A stretch of 64,000 nucleotides of DNA from AP-15 sp963785565 (GTDB lineage Bacteria; Pseudomonadota; Alphaproteobacteria; ATCC43930; CGMCC-115725): contig CAWAVV010000003.1 in assembly GCA_963785565.1 (NCBI GenBank), positions 124,001 through 188,000 on the forward strand. Reading direction: 5' to 3'. The notes under the pieces were generated by a model. That model did not search any database. It had not been told where the DNA came from and worked only from the letters and a program-made list of their open reading frames with translations. Below, in pieces: positions 10,032 through 18,143 of this stretch. Numbering within the stretch: the stretch's first letter is position 1; each line of letters starts with the position of its first letter. Both the position numbers and the translations under genes were made by a program.

Positions 10032-11324
10032 ATGCCATCCTTTGCGCCCAAGCTGAGCTCATCTCCAAAGCCTATATCCGCCGGCGCCGCTCGGCCCCAC
10101 GTGCCCCGGACCGCATCAACTCATCTCAATTCGGATTTCGGCCGGATTCCCGTGCACCCGCCCGCCGCACAGGCGGAACAAGCGCCGGTGGCGATCAGCG
10201 CGCCGAGCGACCAATATGAACGACAGGCGGATCGGCTTGCAGATCAGGTGATGTCCGGGAATCGACCAATTGATCGATCGAATCGCCAAGTCGGTTCCGA
10301 CACCAAGGACCCGATTGCTGCCTCGGCGGATTATTCTTCGCGCGGTGAAAATGCCCTCGAGCCCGAGGATCGGCGATTTTTCAAATCCCGGTTCCACCAT
10401 AATTTCGCAGACGTCAAAATCTATTCGGATCGCGAGGCAAATCAGTCCGCTCTCGCCCTGCATGCCCGCGCGTATACCACCGGGAACACGATCAGTTTCG
10501 CCGCCGGTGAATATCGGCCAGGCACAGCCGAGGGCAGGCACTTGCTTGCTCACGAGCTCGCTCATGTCATTCAGCAGCGTGGTGTAGCCACACCGAGCAT
10601 TCCGCTGATCCAGCGCCAGCCGGCAGATAAACCAAAGGAAACTCCTGCACAGCAACCTGCTAAACCGAAGACGCTAAAAGAGTCGAACGTTGATACCGCT
10701 GATCCGGTATTTAATGGGACTTCCCAACTCATCGATGCGGTCTTGCAAAGAAATCAAACACTAGCGCCTTATATCGGTGACAAAATCAAAAAGGGCTTCA
10801 GCGTCGCAGCCAGCGGCAAATTCAAACAGGATATTACCGACAATGAGTTTGTTAATGCGCATAAGAAGGCGTTTGGCTCAGAGCCTGAAGCTTATACCAT
10901 GGGCTTTTATGACTATGTAAATACAAAGACCATTCATGTTCGTCCGAGCGCGGTATTCGGGACAGCACTGCACGAGGCGGTCCACAGCTTGGCTAGCCCG
11001 CAGTTGTATACGGATCTATCCCTGATCAACAACGTTTCATCACACCTGGTGAATCTATTAACCGAGGGAGTAACGGCATTTTTTACCGACAGCATTTTGA
11101 ACGATGAGGGCTTAACCAATTTCAACGATGCGTACGTCCGGCAAAAAGAAGAAGTAAAAACGAAACTGTTAAAGCCTTTGGGATTTGATGTTCTCGCAAA
11201 CTTTAATTTTAAATATGACATAGTTGCACTCGCCAATAAATTAGGCATTTCCACCAAACAATTTGCCGATTTCAAAGCGGGAGCAAAAACGGAGGTGTTC
11301 AAACGTCTCAACGCCCTATTGTAG
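10032..11324 (+). CDS. DUF4157 (eCIS-core) protein with C-terminal gluzincin-like peptidase domain
   Basis: 430 residues from the ATG at 10032 (a TTG at 9993 is a longer option). Residues about 55-190 form a DUF4157/eCIS-core domain with SDQYERQADRLADQVM, FFKSRFHHNFADVKIYSD and the zinc motif HELAHVIQQ (H174). Such domains mark cargo of extracellular contractile injection systems and polymorphic toxins. After a Pro/Lys-rich linker (about 195-220) a second domain carries HEAVH (314-318) and, 26 residues on, TEG (344-346), the arrangement of gluzincin metallopeptidases. The second half is clearly more AT-rich than the first and than the neighbours, so it may have been swapped in. No sheath, baseplate or immunity gene is adjacent. 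Toxin or effector role is inference. Confidence 0.82.
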   Translation: MPSFAPKLSSSPKPISAGAARPHVPRTASTHLNSDFGRIPVHPPAAQAEQAPVAISAPSDQYERQADRLADQVMSGNRPIDRSNRQVGSDTKDPIAASADYSSRGENALEPEDRRFFKSRFHHNFADVKIYSDREANQSALALHARAYTTGNTISFAAGEYRPGTAEGRHLLAHELAHVIQQRGVATPSIPLIQRQPADKPKETPAQQPAKPKTLKESNVDTADPVFNGTSQLIDAVLQRNQTLAPYIGDKIKKGFSVAASGKFKQDITDNEFVNAHKKAFGSEPEAYTMGFYDYVNTKTIHVRPSAVFGTALHEAVHSLASPQLYTDLSLINNVSSHLVNLLTEGVTAFFTDSILNDEGLTNFNDAYVRQKEEVKTKLLKPLGFDVLANFNFKYDIVALANKLGISTKQFADFKAGAKTEVFKRLNALL

Positions 11325-11865
11325 GTACGCGGCCAGATGCTTGGCCCACCTGGGTGCTACTTTGGTGTCGGCTCGCTGGGGGAAGCCGCAGCGAGATGAG
11401 CGGCAAGGAATGCGCGGGTTTTTTCTTTTGCGTCCTTGGCCGCCGGCTCGTTGTATTCGAGCCAATGGTTCTGATAGCCCCGGCGTCCCGGCTGCAACAA
11501 CTTGACGTCGAAGGCATGGCCGACGCCCGGATAGAAGACAAGCTCGACCGGCGCGCTGTCGGGTCGTTTATGGGTCACCATGTCGCGACACCCTGCCGCC
11601 GTGTTCCAATTAATCCGCGAGGACGCGCCCGCTGAAGCCCTTAGGCCCACCGGGTGGGGTTGAGCCAAAGGCGAAACCCAAGGTCCTGGCGAGGAATGAC
11701 GGGTTTCGTGCGCTCAACCCGTCCTAGGCTCTGTTCCGAGACGGGAAAACGGTGGCGAACAGGCCGTAAGTGAAGTCCAATCGCAGGCCGGTGGTGACCG
11801 GCAGGTATTCGGTCACGAAGGCGCCGCTGCCCCGCGCCCCTGCCGCGCGCCGCGACCTCGCGCCG
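11325..11865. other. Degraded spacer with a hydrolase remnant
   Basis: Between the DUF4157 gene and the DUF1566-like gene there is no intact gene. The left part holds a C-terminal dienelactone-hydrolase fragment on the minus strand (separate entry). The minus strand at about 11,724-11,830 reads TEYLPVTTGLRLDFTYGLF, which looks like the end of an outer-membrane or secreted protein but cannot be assigned. Confidence 0.5.
11357..11668 (-). pseudogene. Dienelactone hydrolase C-terminal fragment
   Basis: The minus strand encodes WNTAAGCRDMVTHKRPDS, then VELVFYPGVGHAFDVK, a Lys/Glu-rich helix and the stop at 11357. The GxGHAFD block is the catalytic-histidine region of dienelactone hydrolases. The nucleophile-elbow half (GxCxGG) is absent and there is no room for it before unrelated sequence, so only about the last 85 residues remain. 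It is a 5'-truncated relic beside the DUF4157 gene, compatible with an old insertion or deletion here. Confidence 0.65.
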
Positions 11866-12411
11866 CTATTGCGGGCTTTGCGTACCTTTACCGCCTCTGA
11901 CGCACCAAATGCGCTGATCATTCACTTTTGGTTGACTTTCGAAGGCGTTGCCGCTGCCGGTGAAATCGGCCTGGAACGCGTTCGCCGGAGCTGTTGGATC
12001 GGTCGTCGCGGTCCAGAAAATGGGATCGTGGAAATTCCCGTTTGGGTTCGAAAGGTCGAAGGGGGCGCCCGCAAACAATTTGAACGTTGCTGGATCCATT
12101 AGCGTCAAGAGCTCCTCGACCGACGGCAGGCGCCAGCCAAGGCGGCCCCCGGTAGAGTTTGTGAGGCAATCGACTACGTAAAACGCCCATTCAGAGACGT
12201 TGCTGGTCGGGACTTTTTCCCACACCAGCCCGGTCTCGCGGTCGAGCACCGCGGCATTATTCCAGTTCGACAAGACGACAAAGCGCTGCGCCGCCGGGAT
12301 CTGCTGATCCCAGGACGGATCGGCGTAATACGGGCCGTTGGTCTGTGCAGCGACGGGACCGCTGGCGAACGCAATCATCGTCAGCGCGATGGCGAAGAGC
12401 GACTTCCTCAT
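11866..12411 (-). CDS. Secreted DUF1566 (Lcl C-terminal-like) protein
   Basis: 181 residues with a clear signal peptide (MRKSLFAIALTMIAFASGPVAAQ). The mature part has the DUF1566 pattern: NNAAVLDRETGLVWEK, WRLPSVEELLTLMD, IFWTATTDP and the terminal RIWCVRGG. These domains occur in lipoproteins and adhesin-like exported proteins of many Gram-negatives; no enzymatic function is established. Its start lies 120 bases from the end of the PEP-CTERM gene on the same strand. A short T/A-rich leader with CTCTCC complement (GGAGAG) supports the start. Confidence 0.8.
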   Translation of the reverse strand: MRKSLFAIALTMIAFASGPVAAQTNGPYYADPSWDQQIPAAQRFVVLSNWNNAAVLDRETGLVWEKVPTSNVSEWAFYVVDCLTNSTGGRLGWRLPSVEELLTLMDPATFKLFAGAPFDLSNPNGNFHDPIFWTATTDPTAPANAFQADFTGSGNAFESQPKVNDQRIWCVRGGKGTQSPQ

Positions 12412-12530
12412 CTTCCTCTCCTTTGTTCATTTGCTGTAGTATTGAACTGACCATGTTGCCGCCACGACGGTACGCTCCGCAGTGTTTCACTCACTCAAGC
12501 GGGCCGAGCTGTTGCTCTCACGCAAGACAG

Positions 12531-13163
12531 CTAAATCGGCTTGCGGCCTCGATCCAGCCGGACCTGGCCAGCGAACAGCACCAACATGCAGACGAGGAGT
12601 GCGAGTGTTCCCGGCTCGGGGACTTGTAGCTCTTGGGTCGCGGTGTCTTGAATCGTGAAATTCGGATTGCTGCCTGCCTGGCCCGGAAGAAACTCGAAGA
12701 GAATGAAGGCGAGAGGACCATCACCCGAAGGTCCGCTCGGGAGCGAAGGGTAAGACCCCGCGACCGTATCGACCGTCCCCGAGGAATTGAACGGAAATCC
12801 GCCCAGGATAAATGACAGCGTCTTGGGGTCACCTGGCGTGAACTCGGCGCCGTAGATGCCGGCGCTACCATCGCCGGGATCAACTTCGTTGACGACCGCA
12901 TTGTTAAACGAGAGCGTGAATTGCCAAGATTGCAAATTGTTCGTGCCAGCAATATCGATCGGCAACAGGAATTCGCCCGCACCAAAAGAAGGAACCGTGA
13001 TACCAAACAGGTACGACCCGTCCGTTAGGTATGTCGGCACATCGGCATTGTTCGTTATCGGGGGACCAGGGGAGATGATCGGGTCAGCTGCAGCCGCCGT
13101 CGAAATAAGCGCTGCAAACCATGCGGCCGCGAGTACATGAAACCGATCGCGCATGCTTGCCAT
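12531..13163 (-). CDS. PEP-CTERM sorting-signal secreted protein
   Basis: About 210 residues: an N-terminal signal peptide (HVLAAAWFAALISTAAAA), an Asp/Gly/Ser-rich mature domain with beta-sandwich character (SWQFTLSFNNAVVNEVD), and a C-terminal VPEPGTLALLVCMLVLFAG followed by a basic tail. That tail is the canonical PEP-CTERM tripartite signal recognised by exosortase, so the protein should be processed at the inner membrane and exported to the surface. It links this region to the exosortase-type glycosyltransferase locus at 2-6 kb. Starts at ATG 13163 or 13154. Two phased direct repeats lie 80-120 bases upstream and may regulate it. Confidence 0.85.
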   Translation of the reverse strand: MASMRDRFHVLAAAWFAALISTAAAADPIISPGPPITNNADVPTYLTDGSYLFGITVPSFGAGEFLLPIDIAGTNNLQSWQFTLSFNNAVVNEVDPGDGSAGIYGAEFTPGDPKTLSFILGGFPFNSSGTVDTVAGSYPSLPSGPSGDGPLAFILFEFLPGQAGSNPNFTIQDTATQELQVPEPGTLALLVCMLVLFAGQVRLDRGRKPI

Positions 13164-13244
13164 GGTTTGCCCCAACCTGCTCGATGACCTTGCCGTTCCC
13201 CACTCTAATGAAGATTGCGCTCGAATATCGACAACCGTCAACAG

Positions 13245-13280
13245 ATTGTTACGGTTAACAATCAAATTGTTACGATTAAC
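13245..13280. promoter_or_regulatory. Two phased 15-bp direct repeats upstream of the PEP-CTERM gene
   Basis: ATTGTTACGGTTAAC (13245-13259) and ATTGTTACGATTAAC (13266-13280) differ at one base and are spaced 21 bases start to start, two DNA turns, so a protein could bind both on the same face. The surrounding 150 bases are markedly AT-rich against a high-GC genome. A further short palindrome, CTGTT-N8-AACAG, follows about 8 bases later. This looks like an operator for the gene starting at 13163; the regulator is unknown. Confidence 0.5.
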
Positions 13281-13541
13281 CTCTACCCTGTTACCATGAC
13301 AACAGGTAGAGCCGGCACACAGCTGGCTTAGCCTTACACGCATGTTGAGACTTCCTGGAAGATTATTTACAATAACATTACATTAAGCAAAAATCAACGA
13401 CAGTCCTCTTGCGCCTCTCCCGCTGGGATGCCTGTTCCTCGGCTTCGTTGAGCGCGGTGATCTTGGCATGGGCGATCAGTTTGACCGCGGTGACGGCTTG
13501 TACGTGGGTCATCGGACGGTACCGAGCCGCTCAGCAGGCCG

Positions 13542-13684
13542 GTAGTGTTGTCGATGAACCCGGTAATGCCGACAAGAAAGCCGCCCTGGAACCGGGCACC
13601 TTGCCGCTGCTCGGCACCGCGCTGATGGCTCTGGCTGCGGCCCGGCTCTCGAGGTCGAGGGCGTCGAGCAAAGTCGATCGATAA
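13542..13684 (+). pseudogene. PEP-CTERM gene 3' remnant
   Basis: The plus strand encodes ALEPGTLPLLGTALMALAAA followed by RLSRSRAS and a stop at 13684: a complete PEP-CTERM signal (PEP-like box, hydrophobic helix, Arg-rich tail) without a matching exported domain. The in-frame sequence upstream is not protein-like and lacks a signal peptide, so this is probably the tail of a deleted or rearranged PEP-CTERM gene. It lies about 380 bases from the intact PEP-CTERM gene in the opposite direction. Confidence 0.6.
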
Positions 13685-13923
13685 TGCCAGATCCGGATGA
13701 TGAGAATCTATTGCCCGTCCATGTAATTGCGAGGGGCGAAGCGACGAGGCAATCCTGCTCTGGGTGCGTACTGGCCGTCGAGATTGCTTCTCCTCAGAGC
13801 GGCCCGCCAGACCCAGTTCGGGAGTCGCAATAAAAGCTACCGAGCCGCTGTCGGGCAAGAGCACCGAAGCCGTCGGCGGCACGAGCGACCGCTTTGGGTC
13901 GGGAGGCGTCCTCCAAGTCTGTA

Positions 13924-14220
13924 ATGTGCGCCACTAGATCAGCCCCAAATCGCGCAGGCTGGTGTGGCAATGCGCTGGAGGACACCCCGACCGAAGCCGA
14001 GAACATGAAGCTCCGCTCGCGGCTGATGATCGCGATCAGCGAGGCTGTGTCGGCGTGGCAACTCTCCCAAACCGAAGCCGCGAGGCGCCTTGGCGTAACC
14101 CAGCCGCGCCTCAACGATTTGTTGCGCGGCCGCATCGACAAATTCAGCCTCGACGCCCTCGTAGCGCTCGCGGCGTGTGCCGGTCTCGCGGTCCAACTGG
14201 AGATCACAATCGCGGCGTAA
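13924..14220 (+). CDS. XRE-family antitoxin-like HTH protein
   Basis: The region from about 14,005 encodes LRSRLMIAISEAV, then LSQTEAARRLGVTQPRLNDL (helix-turn-helix), LLRGRIDKFSLDALVALA and the stop at 14220. This is the compact XRE/HigA-2-type antitoxin that represses its own operon and neutralises a HigB/RelE-like toxin. No toxin gene precedes it: the upstream sequence is not coding in any consistent frame, so the antitoxin is orphaned and perhaps N-terminally rebuilt. ATG 13924 is given as start; a later start near ENMKLRSRL (about 14,000) is possible. A degenerate copy of its last 20 codons occurs at 18048. Confidence 0.7.
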   Translation: MCATRSAPNRAGWCGNALEDTPTEAENMKLRSRLMIAISEAVSAWQLSQTEAARRLGVTQPRLNDLLRGRIDKFSLDALVALAACAGLAVQLEITIAA

Positions 14221-14641
14221 CTCAATAATGGTGGAGTGCGCCGCGCCGTCCTACCGCGCGTGCTCCCAAATAAGTGCACTGTCACTGTAACTCCGAAACC
14301 CGAGGGGGTACGGCGGAAAAGCGCCGCGCCTTCCGCCAGCACCCCAAGCGCGCCGGCCCCGCAATGGCGGAATACGCTCCGAGGCTGGGCAAGAATCCCG
14401 TCACCGCACATTTTCCCGCCTCCCCGGCGAAAGCCGGGGTCGATCTATCCGCCGTACGGGCTGTGCGATAGCTGGTAAGGCATTGGCTCTGCTTGAAAAT
14501 TCCGGGCAGCGGAAGAATGGATCCCGGCTTTCGCCGGGACGGCGGTGAGGGAGTCTGCCAATTTTCCGTCTCGATCTGAATATTTGCCCAGCCTCGCGGC
14601 GAAACCCACCATTCCCCTCCAACCCTGATGGGTTGAGCAAT
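14221..14641. other. Gene-free stretch with short dispersed repeats and a MITE-like element
   Basis: No gene. It holds a copy of the AAGT-ACTGTCACTGTAACT repeat (about 14271-14294), then the MITE-like element described separately, then 46 bases before the left end of the IS1182-type element. Confidence 0.6.
14381..14595. mobile_element. MITE-like 215-bp element with IS1182-type ends
   Basis: Left end GAGGCTGGGCAAGAA (14381-14395), right end the inverted TTTGCCCAGCCTC (14583-14595). The shared 12 bases GAGGCTGGGCAA are also the outer 12 bases of the adjacent full-length insertion sequence. The interior holds no coding sequence but two REP-like hairpins (CCCCGGCGAAAGCCGGGG near 14420 and ATCCCGGCTTTCGCCGGGA near 14521). 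This is what a non-autonomous element mobilised by the neighbouring transposase would look like. No target duplication was resolved. Confidence 0.55.
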
Positions 14642-16323
14642 GAGGCTGGGCAAGAAACGCCAGCCCTGGCGGGCTGCCGGGTATACAATTTGTGGTATGA
14701 CAAACCGTACCTACAAGATCGGCCACAGCCGGGAGCAGGTGAGCCTGTTGCCGCCGTGTCTGGAGGACTATGTCGATCGCGACAATCCGGTGCGGACGAT
14801 CGATGCCTACGTCAATTCGCTCGACCTGATGGGGCTGGAGTTCTGCGATGTCGGCTCGGACGGCGGCGCCGGCCAGCCGCCCTATGCTCCGGGCGATCTG
14901 TTGAAGCTGTATCTTTACGGCTATCTCAACCAGGTGCGCTCCTCGCGCCGGCTGGCGCGCGAGACGCGGCGCGATGTCGAGGTGATGTGGCTGTTGCGGG
15001 GATTGACGCCCGGCTATCGCACGATCGCCGATTTCCGCAAGAACAACGCCGCCGGGCTGCAGGCGGTCAACCGGGAGTTTGTGCGCTTGGCGCGCCGCCT
15101 GGACTTGCTGGGCGGCGCGTTGGTGGCGATCGATGGCGCGTTCTTCCACGGCGACGCCAGCAAGGCGAGCATCCTGACCGAGAAGCGACTGGACGAGCAG
15201 ATGGCGGCCTTGGACCGCAGCATCGCCGAGTACGCCGCAGCACTCGACGCCAACGACAGGGCCGAGGAGGCGAGCGCCGCAGCGCCGCCGGCGCCTTCGG
15301 CACAAGAGATGACGCAGCGGCTGATAGGCTTGCGTGAGCGCCGGGCGGCGGCCAAAGCCGATCTGGCCGATCTGCAGCACAGTGGCGATGGCCAGCTCTC
15401 GCGCACTGACCCGGACGCTCGGCTGCTCTCCAAACACGGGCAAATCGTGGCCGGTTACAATGTGCAAATCGCGGTCGACGACAAGTACAAGCTGATCGTC
15501 GCCAGTGCTGTGGTCAACGACGGCAACGACACCGGCCAGCTGCACGCGATGGCGGCGGCAGCCAAAGAAGCCCTCGGCGCCGCCGCGCTGACCGTCGTCG
15601 CCGACAGCGGCTACTACAACGGCGAGACGCTGAAGGCGTGCGAAGAGGAGGCGATTACCGCCTATGTGCCGCCACCCGATCGCAGCCACCGGCTGAAGGC
15701 GCAAGGCCGGTTCGGCCTGGGAGACTTCCAATACGACGCCGCGGCTGACCGGTATCGCTGTCCGGGTGGCGCCGAGCTGCGGCCGATGCGCAGTCTGAGG
15801 CGGCAAGCCACCGGCAAGATGGCGCTCCGCTATGCCAGCCGGCGATCGGTTTGCCGGGCCTGCCCGTTGCGCGGGCGATGCCTCTCGCGCAACGGCACGC
15901 GGCGCGAGATCGAGCGCTGGGTTCACGAGGACGTCGTCGAGCGGCATCGGGCGCGCTTCGAGCAGCATGGCGAGGCGATGATGCGCCGCCGCAAAGCCTT
16001 GGCTGAGCACCCGTTCGGCACGCTCAAATGCCGTGCCGGGTATCGCCACTTCCTGGTGCGCGGGTTCGCCAAGGTGTGCGGCGAATGGAACCTGATGGCG
16101 TTGTGCTACAACTTCAGCCGGGTGCTGCGCATCCTCGGCCTGCAACGCTGGATGGCGCTGTTTTTGTGGCTACTATTGGCTGTTCTGTGTCTCGCTCGTT
16201 CGTTCGCTCTTTCTTTCCTTAGGCTGGCCGCTGGGATCGGGGGCTCCCGCCTAACCCGCCCAATTGCACCAATGGGCCTGGTCCTTCCGCAGTAGCGGCT
16301 GCATGAGTTTCTTGCCCAGCCTC
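14642..16323 (+). mobile_element. IS1182-type insertion sequence, full length
   Basis: A 1,682-bp element bounded by perfect 17-bp inverted repeats, GAGGCTGGGCAAGAAAC (14642-14658) and its complement (16307-16323). It contains one transposase gene (14697-16295) occupying most of its length. The intact ends and open frame suggest recent or ongoing mobility. Flanking direct repeats were not obvious, so no target duplication is claimed. Confidence 0.8.
14697..16295 (+). CDS. IS1182-family DDE transposase
   Basis: 532 residues from ATG 14697. The N-terminal DUF772-type domain shows NPVRTIDAYVNSLDL, PPYAPGDLLKLYLYGYLNQV and TIADFRKNN. The catalytic core starts at VAIDGAFFHGDASK (first Asp). The second Asp lies in LTVVADSGYYNGE, and the C-terminal Glu is in the AEHPFGTLKCRAGYRHFLVR segment. 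A cysteine cluster CRACPLRGRC is typical of this family, as is the Ala/Glu-rich coiled insertion at about residues 180-230. Length and order match functional IS1182 transposases. The C terminus ends in a hydrophobic tail that may be read-through towards the right repeat. Confidence 0.9.
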   Translation: MTNRTYKIGHSREQVSLLPPCLEDYVDRDNPVRTIDAYVNSLDLMGLEFCDVGSDGGAGQPPYAPGDLLKLYLYGYLNQVRSSRRLARETRRDVEVMWLLRGLTPGYRTIADFRKNNAAGLQAVNREFVRLARRLDLLGGALVAIDGAFFHGDASKASILTEKRLDEQMAALDRSIAEYAAALDANDRAEEASAAAPPAPSAQEMTQRLIGLRERRAAAKADLADLQHSGDGQLSRTDPDARLLSKHGQIVAGYNVQIAVDDKYKLIVASAVVNDGNDTGQLHAMAAAAKEALGAAALTVVADSGYYNGETLKACEEEAITAYVPPPDRSHRLKAQGRFGLGDFQYDAAADRYRCPGGAELRPMRSLRRQATGKMALRYASRRSVCRACPLRGRCLSRNGTRREIERWVHEDVVERHRARFEQHGEAMMRRRKALAEHPFGTLKCRAGYRHFLVRGFAKVCGEWNLMALCYNFSRVLRILGLQRWMALFLWLLLAVLCLARSFALSFLRLAAGIGGSRLTRPIAPMGLVLPQ

Positions 16324-16615
16324 TGCGCTGTTTCACCCTGCGCTCGCTGTCACCGTACCCCCCGGGTAAACGGTCCCCGTAACCCCTCTAATCTCCCGCA
16401 CCTCTCGCAGCACCGGCCGACCCCGCGACGACGCCTTGGATCGAGCGGACGCCCACCATCGGACGACCGCTTGGGGCTCCGCGATGGGTCGGGGCGCTGG
16501 AACGGCGGCTCGGCCTCCCCTTGCGCCCGGCAATCCCGGTCCAAAGCCGTGAGTGGATGGGACCACCAAACGAGAACCACCGCTGCTTTGAAAATTCAAG
16601 TAAACTGGCTGACCT

Positions 16616-17761
16616 TTACTGATGATTATATCTATACACATCCCTACCATATCTCACATCGTTCATTTGCTTCTGGTTGTCCAATCGCCAGTCCCTTTGC
16701 TGATCGCGCTGCCTTTGCGCATTCTCCTGCATCCGCTCTGTGAGCCACTGATCTCTCCGGTCATTTAAATTTCGAGTGTTCTCTTCACGGTATTTCTCCA
16801 GTGCTGCGGTATCCCCTGAACTATCGCCAGTACCCATCAGGGTTATAACGGCAATTCCAAGAGCGACCCCGCCAAAATTAATCAGACTATCGGTTTGGTT
16901 TAAAGCTTCCTTGGCAAGTAGATCGGTTTGCTGTTTATCGAATTCTCGGGGATCTCCTAGAATGATATTATAATGATCTCGAAGCATCGCCGACGCGATC
17001 GGGTCTCCGGCTAACGCAGCCCTAGCGTACAAAATCTTTGCCTCTTCCTTCTCACCAGATTTATCCAACATTAGCGCGAGACGGGTCGCTGCCCCCGCAT
17101 GCCCGGCTTCAGCAGCTTTCATATACCATTCGCGGGCTTTTACCGGATCAGGGTTTACGCCATACCCTAACTCGTATGCCATACCCAATTTAAACTGCGC
17201 GCTGACAACATTCTGTTCTGCGGCCTTCGTCAGCCAGGCGAATGATTTTACAAAATCTCTGGGAAAGCCTCCCCACGCAACGGTATAAAACTCTCCCAAA
17301 ATCCACTGCCCTACCGGGTCGCCGGCCTCGGCCTTCGGCTTCGCGCCCGCCGACGCCGCGGTGAACCATTTGCGCGCTTCCCCAATTTCCAAATCTCGCG
17401 CATTTTTGTCGACGGTTTTCGTCGACCGCTGTGCGTAAGCTTCGGCCAGATGGAATTGTGCGTCTACTCGACCCTCCCCTGCAGCCTTCACGTTTAGCTG
17501 AAAGGCTTTTTCCTTATCATACGGAACCCCAATCCCTTCGTAATACATGGTGCCCATGATCGCCAGCGCTTCCGGGTCACCTTGATCCACGGCCGCCTGA
17601 AATTTCGCTGCGGCACCGGCAAAGTCCTGCTTCGCGATGGCCGCGCGCGCTTCATCAAGTCCGGCGGCGCTTACGGGTGAAGAGAACACGACGATCCCGA
17701 CAATCACTGCCGCACCGCTCACACTGCGAAATGTGAGCCACATGTATCGCCCTGACATCAT
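16616..17761 (-). CDS. Sel1/TPR-like repeat secreted protein
   Basis: About 381 residues with an N-terminal signal segment (SVSGAAVIVGIVVFSSPVSA). At least five Sel1-like repeats follow, for example GDPEALAIMGTMYYEGIGVP, AEQNVVSAQFKLGMAYELGY and AGHAGAATRLALMLDKSG. The C-terminal 60 residues are Gln/Arg/Asp-rich and probably helical. Sel1 repeats are protein-protein scaffolds, so this is likely a periplasmic adaptor, but no partner is visible. Its base composition is clearly more AT-rich than the 65-70 percent GC genes around it, which suggests acquisition. The start is uncertain among several near ATGs (17788, 17761, 17758). Confidence 0.75.
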   Translation of the reverse strand: MMSGRYMWLTFRSVSGAAVIVGIVVFSSPVSAAGLDEARAAIAKQDFAGAAAKFQAAVDQGDPEALAIMGTMYYEGIGVPYDKEKAFQLNVKAAGEGRVDAQFHLAEAYAQRSTKTVDKNARDLEIGEARKWFTAASAGAKPKAEAGDPVGQWILGEFYTVAWGGFPRDFVKSFAWLTKAAEQNVVSAQFKLGMAYELGYGVNPDPVKAREWYMKAAEAGHAGAATRLALMLDKSGEKEEAKILYARAALAGDPIASAMLRDHYNIILGDPREFDKQQTDLLAKEALNQTDSLINFGGVALGIAVITLMGTGDSSGDTAALEKYREENTRNLNDRRDQWLTERMQENAQRQRDQQRDWRLDNQKQMNDVRYGRDVYRYNHQ

Positions 17762-17880
17762 AGGAATGCCTCCCAATCCAGCACGCATGCTAGCGACGAA
17801 CAGGCCTGGCGTCCAGCGGAAGTCCTGCTCGGATCAAGAGTTATCACTCACGGCATCGGCTCTCACTGGACAGGATTACG

Positions 17881-17970
17881 AGGATTACAGTGACGAGGAC
17901 TACAGTGACGAGGACTACAGTGACGAGGACTACATTGATGAGGACTACAGTGACGAGGATTATGGTGATG
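17881..17970. repeat. Six-unit 15-bp tandem repeat
   Basis: Six consecutive units of AGGACTACAGTGACG with one to four substitutions each (17881, 17896, 17911, 17926, 17941, 17956), preceded by a partial unit. On the plus strand one frame reads as Asp-Glu-Asp-Tyr-Ser repeats, but no convincing gene surrounds it. It starts about 90 bases upstream of the Sel1 gene on the opposite strand and could vary in copy number. Confidence 0.85.
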
Positions 17971-18047
17971 GTTTACAAGATGCCCCACTCGCCCACCCCT
18001 CTCGCTGCCGGGCATCAAGTAAACCGTCACCGTAATTCGGTAACAAG

Positions 18048-18111
18048 GTGGTGGCACTCGCCACTCGCGCCGGCCTCGCGGTTCACCTGGAAATCACATT
18101 GGCCGCATAGC
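18048..18111 (+). pseudogene. XRE antitoxin C-terminal remnant
   Basis: KVVALATRAGLAVHLEITLA then stop: this is clearly homologous, residue by residue, to the end of the XRE antitoxin at 13924-14220 (LVALAACAGLAVQLEITIA). Only the last 21 codons exist, immediately after one copy of the 25-bp repeat, so it is a fragment left by recombination or deletion. Confidence 0.65.
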
Positions 18112-18143
18112 CAACAGGCTCAGAATCCGGAGATCCGGCGTGA

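Noticed and set aside
14282..14653. Minus-strand frame with SRRKPGSI-type sequence as a gene
   Set aside because: It is a translation of REP-like repeats and the MITE-like element.
17881..17970. CRISPR array
   Set aside because: Units are contiguous 15-mers with no spacers and no cas genes nearby.
17637..18035. Plus-strand open frame ending in Asp-Glu-Asp-Tyr-Ser repeats as a real gene
   Set aside because: Its first half is antisense to the Sel1 signal-peptide region and is not protein-like; the acidic repeats follow from the 15-bp array alone.
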